Positions 62,268 to 64,000 of a stretch of 64,000 nt of DNA are shown here, in pieces. Source of the DNA: Bacteriovoracia bacterium (GTDB taxonomy: Bacteria > Bdellovibrionota > Bacteriovoracia > Bacteriovoracales > Bacteriovoracaceae); the NCBI GenBank assembly GCA_030431635.1, contig JAUIIL010000003.1, positions 62,001-126,000 of the forward strand. Direction: 5' to 3'. The translations under genes and the position numbers were made by a program. The stretch's first letter is position 1. Each line of letters begins with the position of its first letter. A model generated the notes under the pieces. It ran no database searches, was not told where the DNA came from, and was given only the letters and a program-made list of their open reading frames with translations.

Positions 62268-63764
62268 CTAGTTTTTACAAACGTCAACGCTGTTAAAATC
62301 GGGAATACAGTCAATATTTGAGTTCTTAGTTAACTTAGAAATAAGGGTGCTTCTGTACTGCCTTGAAATCTTTGAGCTAAGCTGAGACTCTTGATTTTTC
62401 GCAAGAGCGTCAAGATCTTTTCTTGTTCCTTTAGAGTTAACTTTAACGAGCCAAATATAACTTGGAGTTTTAAAGCTGATAATATCGCCATCTGTAGCCG
62501 AAAATAATTGCTGGGTTTGCTCATTATTAAGTTCATAACGAGAGAGTTTGCTATCAAAAGCATTGACTTCAAATTTTTCTGTCAAATCCAAGTTATACTC
62601 AGAAGCTAATTTTTTAGCATTTCCTTGTTTTAAACTTTTTTCAAAATTTTGCGCTACTTGATTCATTAATTCATCAAGTTCTTTAGATTTCTTCTTTCTT
62701 ATAGACTCTTCGGCCAATTCTTTTTTGGCAGCTTCAAATGGAGTTACTTGTGCTGCTTTTTTATCTTCTACATAAATGATGTGGTAACCAAAATCTGTTT
62801 TAACAGGTTGTGATATTTCACCTTTTTTAAGCTCAAAAGCCACTTTTTCAAACTCTGGTACCATCCTTCCTTTAGAGAACCACCCTAAACTTCCTTCCTT
62901 TCCTTTTCCTGAAGGATCTTGAGTTTCTTTATTGGCGACGCTCTTAAAGTTCGTTGCTGAAAGAGTTTTCCTTAGTTCTTGTAATTTTTTAAGAGAGGCA
63001 GGTGAAGTGTCTCTATAGAGAATGTGGTAAGCTTTCACTTCTTCAGGTTTGTGATAAACATTTTTTTTACCATCATACATAACTTTAAGAACACCAATGT
63101 TTTTTTCATCTTTTAAGTAATCTTCAATTTCTTTAGATGAAACTTTAACGAAGTCCTGAAGCTTATTTTTCTCAACTCGAACTGAGTCAACGTTAACAAC
63201 TTTACTTTTAAATTGAGTAACTTCAGAAGCAAAGCTCTCAGAAACAGGACTCTCAAAGAGAATTTCTTCAATTTTTTTGACTTGAAGATCTTCTTTAACC
63301 ATATTTTCAAATTTCTGTGGAGTTAGATTATTACTTCTTAAAACAAGTCGGTACTGTTCAACATTAAAGCCGTTAGGGGCATCTTTAAAATAAACATCCT
63401 TGATATAATCCCTAATTTCTTGAGAACCAGTGATAACCCCCATGTTTTCGGTAAGGTTAAAAAGCATTTTTTTCTCAATGAGTTGCTTAATAGTTGAGCC
63501 ATATAGTCCGAATTGCTGTAATTGCTGAGGTGAAAGCTCCTTACCTCCAAAAAGCTGAGAGTATCTTTGGGCCATTTGAGAAAGCATCATTTGGAACTCT
63601 CTATAGGTAATCGGGGTTGAATCAACGGTCGCAACGTTTTCATCTGCTTTAAAAAAAGAGCCCCCCTGTCTTGTTGTGAAGACAAAACCAATAATAATGG
63701 CGAAAACAAAAATGGAAGCAATAATTCTTGCAGAAGTACTAGTAAATTGAGTTGGCATTGGCAT
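62268..63764 (-). CDS. PpiD/SurA-like periplasmic peptidyl-prolyl isomerase
   Basis: 498 aa. One N-terminal membrane anchor (about 12-30) with a periplasmic remainder, a SurA N-like helical domain (about 40-190), and a parvulin domain at about 230-330. Parvulin motifs: VKAYHILYRDTS, LGWFSKGRMVPEFEKVAF and KTDFGYHIIYVED. This architecture is that of PpiD, which helps newly exported proteins fold at the Sec exit. AAAGGA is 8 bases before the ATG. The C-terminal third has no isomerase motif. Confidence 0.88.
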   Translation of the reverse strand: MPMPTQFTSTSARIIASIFVFAIIIGFVFTTRQGGSFFKADENVATVDSTPITYREFQMMLSQMAQRYSQLFGGKELSPQQLQQFGLYGSTIKQLIEKKMLFNLTENMGVITGSQEIRDYIKDVYFKDAPNGFNVEQYRLVLRSNNLTPQKFENMVKEDLQVKKIEEILFESPVSESFASEVTQFKSKVVNVDSVRVEKNKLQDFVKVSSKEIEDYLKDEKNIGVLKVMYDGKKNVYHKPEEVKAYHILYRDTSPASLKKLQELRKTLSATNFKSVANKETQDPSGKGKEGSLGWFSKGRMVPEFEKVAFELKKGEISQPVKTDFGYHIIYVEDKKAAQVTPFEAAKKELAEESIRKKKSKELDELMNQVAQNFEKSLKQGNAKKLASEYNLDLTEKFEVNAFDSKLSRYELNNEQTQQLFSATDGDIISFKTPSYIWLVKVNSKGTRKDLDALAKNQESQLSSKISRQYRSTLISKLTKNSNIDCIPDFNSVDVCKN

Positions 63765-63845
63765 AGTTATAATCCTTTTTCTATCAAGGGATTTTATCTC
63801 CCCTCTCAGGAGGCGTCAAAGCGCTTTTTTTAACCTATCATTTAT

Positions 63846-63874
63846 TTGGCAGCTTAGCACTCTTTAGATAATCT
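63846..63874 (+). promoter_or_regulatory. Sigma-70-like promoter for the right-edge gene
   Basis: TTGGCA (63846-63851) and TAATCT (63869-63874), 17-base spacer, about 40 bases before the TTG start at 63915. Confidence 0.35.
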
Positions 63875-63914
63875 ATATATCTAGGAAATATCCCATAGTT
63901 TAAAGGACTGAAAA

Positions 63915-64000
63915 TTGAAAATAGCTATTTCTGAGAACTCAAAAATAAAACTGATTAATATACTCCTTGTTCTCATTTTCTCTATTTATGGTGTGTCAAA
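63915..64000 (+). CDS. N-terminal part of a membrane or secreted protein
   Basis: TTG start with AAAGGA 7 bases upstream; 28 codons are visible before the window ends. The start is a short basic segment followed by a hydrophobic run (LINILLVLIFSIYGV), so a signal peptide or membrane anchor. No family can be given. Confidence 0.5.
   Translation, partial: MKIAISENSKIKLINILLVLIFSIYGVS

Noticed and set aside
1-64000. Apparent excess of GGCC tetranucleotides in AT-rich DNA
   Set aside because: In stretches I checked by eye many GCC codons are not preceded by G, and I could not count the whole window reliably.
1-64000. tRNA, rRNA, CRISPR, insertion sequence or prophage
   Set aside because: No cloverleaf-like segments, repeat-spacer series, transposase or phage genes were seen; intergenic gaps are too short for most.

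Overview
The window is AT-rich, densely packed bacterial DNA from a motile, Gram-negative-type cell. It has murein recycling and synthesis enzymes, lipoproteins, LptF, an MsbA-like exporter and a flagellar rod/hook operon. I read it as a chromosome segment of a predatory Bdellovibrionota bacterium, most like the marine Halobacteriovorax/Bacteriovorax branch. That placement is inference from composition, gene mix and the order of the flagellar operon; no marker gene was compared. I see no rRNA, tRNA, CRISPR array, insertion sequence or phage module, and no stretch over 300 bases without a gene.

Layout. 1-9.8 kb: the start of a type IV pilin-like gene, an anion/amino-acid symporter, a MltD-type lytic transglycosylase with a Rossmann-like protein and a monofunctional glycosyltransferase, then trmL, pepA and lptF. 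9.8-16.7 kb: rodZ-like, pilF-like and 23S rRNA methyltransferase genes on the minus strand, then a Ktr/Trk potassium channel pair joined to an orphan HAMP-PAS membrane receptor. 16.8-26.7 kb: lepA, ugd, a NIT1-type amidase, cupin, NifU-like, a small helicase with recO, gmhB and an MsbA-like exporter. 26.7-33.1 kb: one very large secreted protein made of three complete M3 (thimet/oligopeptidase A-type) metallopeptidase units. 33.2-43.9 kb: glyS, then a tight run ppdK, serine hydrolase, APP1-type phosphatase, mpl and a secreted hydrolase-like protein, followed by metK. 44.2-61 kb: a sigma-54 response regulator, a large periplasmic TPR protein, a degenerate sigma-54 activator and the flagellar run flgB-flgC-fliE-fliF-fliG-fliH-fliI-fliJ-motE-like-fliK-flgD-(TIGR02530-like)-flgE. 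61-64 kb: a secreted unknown, a ferredoxin, a PpiD/SurA-like foldase and the start of another membrane or secreted protein.

How the genes work together. The flagellar run encodes the MS-ring, rotor switch, export ATPase, rod, hook cap and hook, and it is flanked by one intact and one apparently catalytically dead activator. Several genes handle peptidoglycan and peptides (MltD, MtgA, Mpl, PepA, the triple M3 protein, a possible SleB-like hydrolase), which suits a cell that builds and recycles wall and may digest prey protein. The observations I would look at first are the triple M3 peptidase, the dead activator heading the flagellar operon, and the KtrBA-HAMP-PAS unit. Several start codons are TTG or GTG, and some gene pairs overlap by exactly 8 bases in the form ATGNNTAR.
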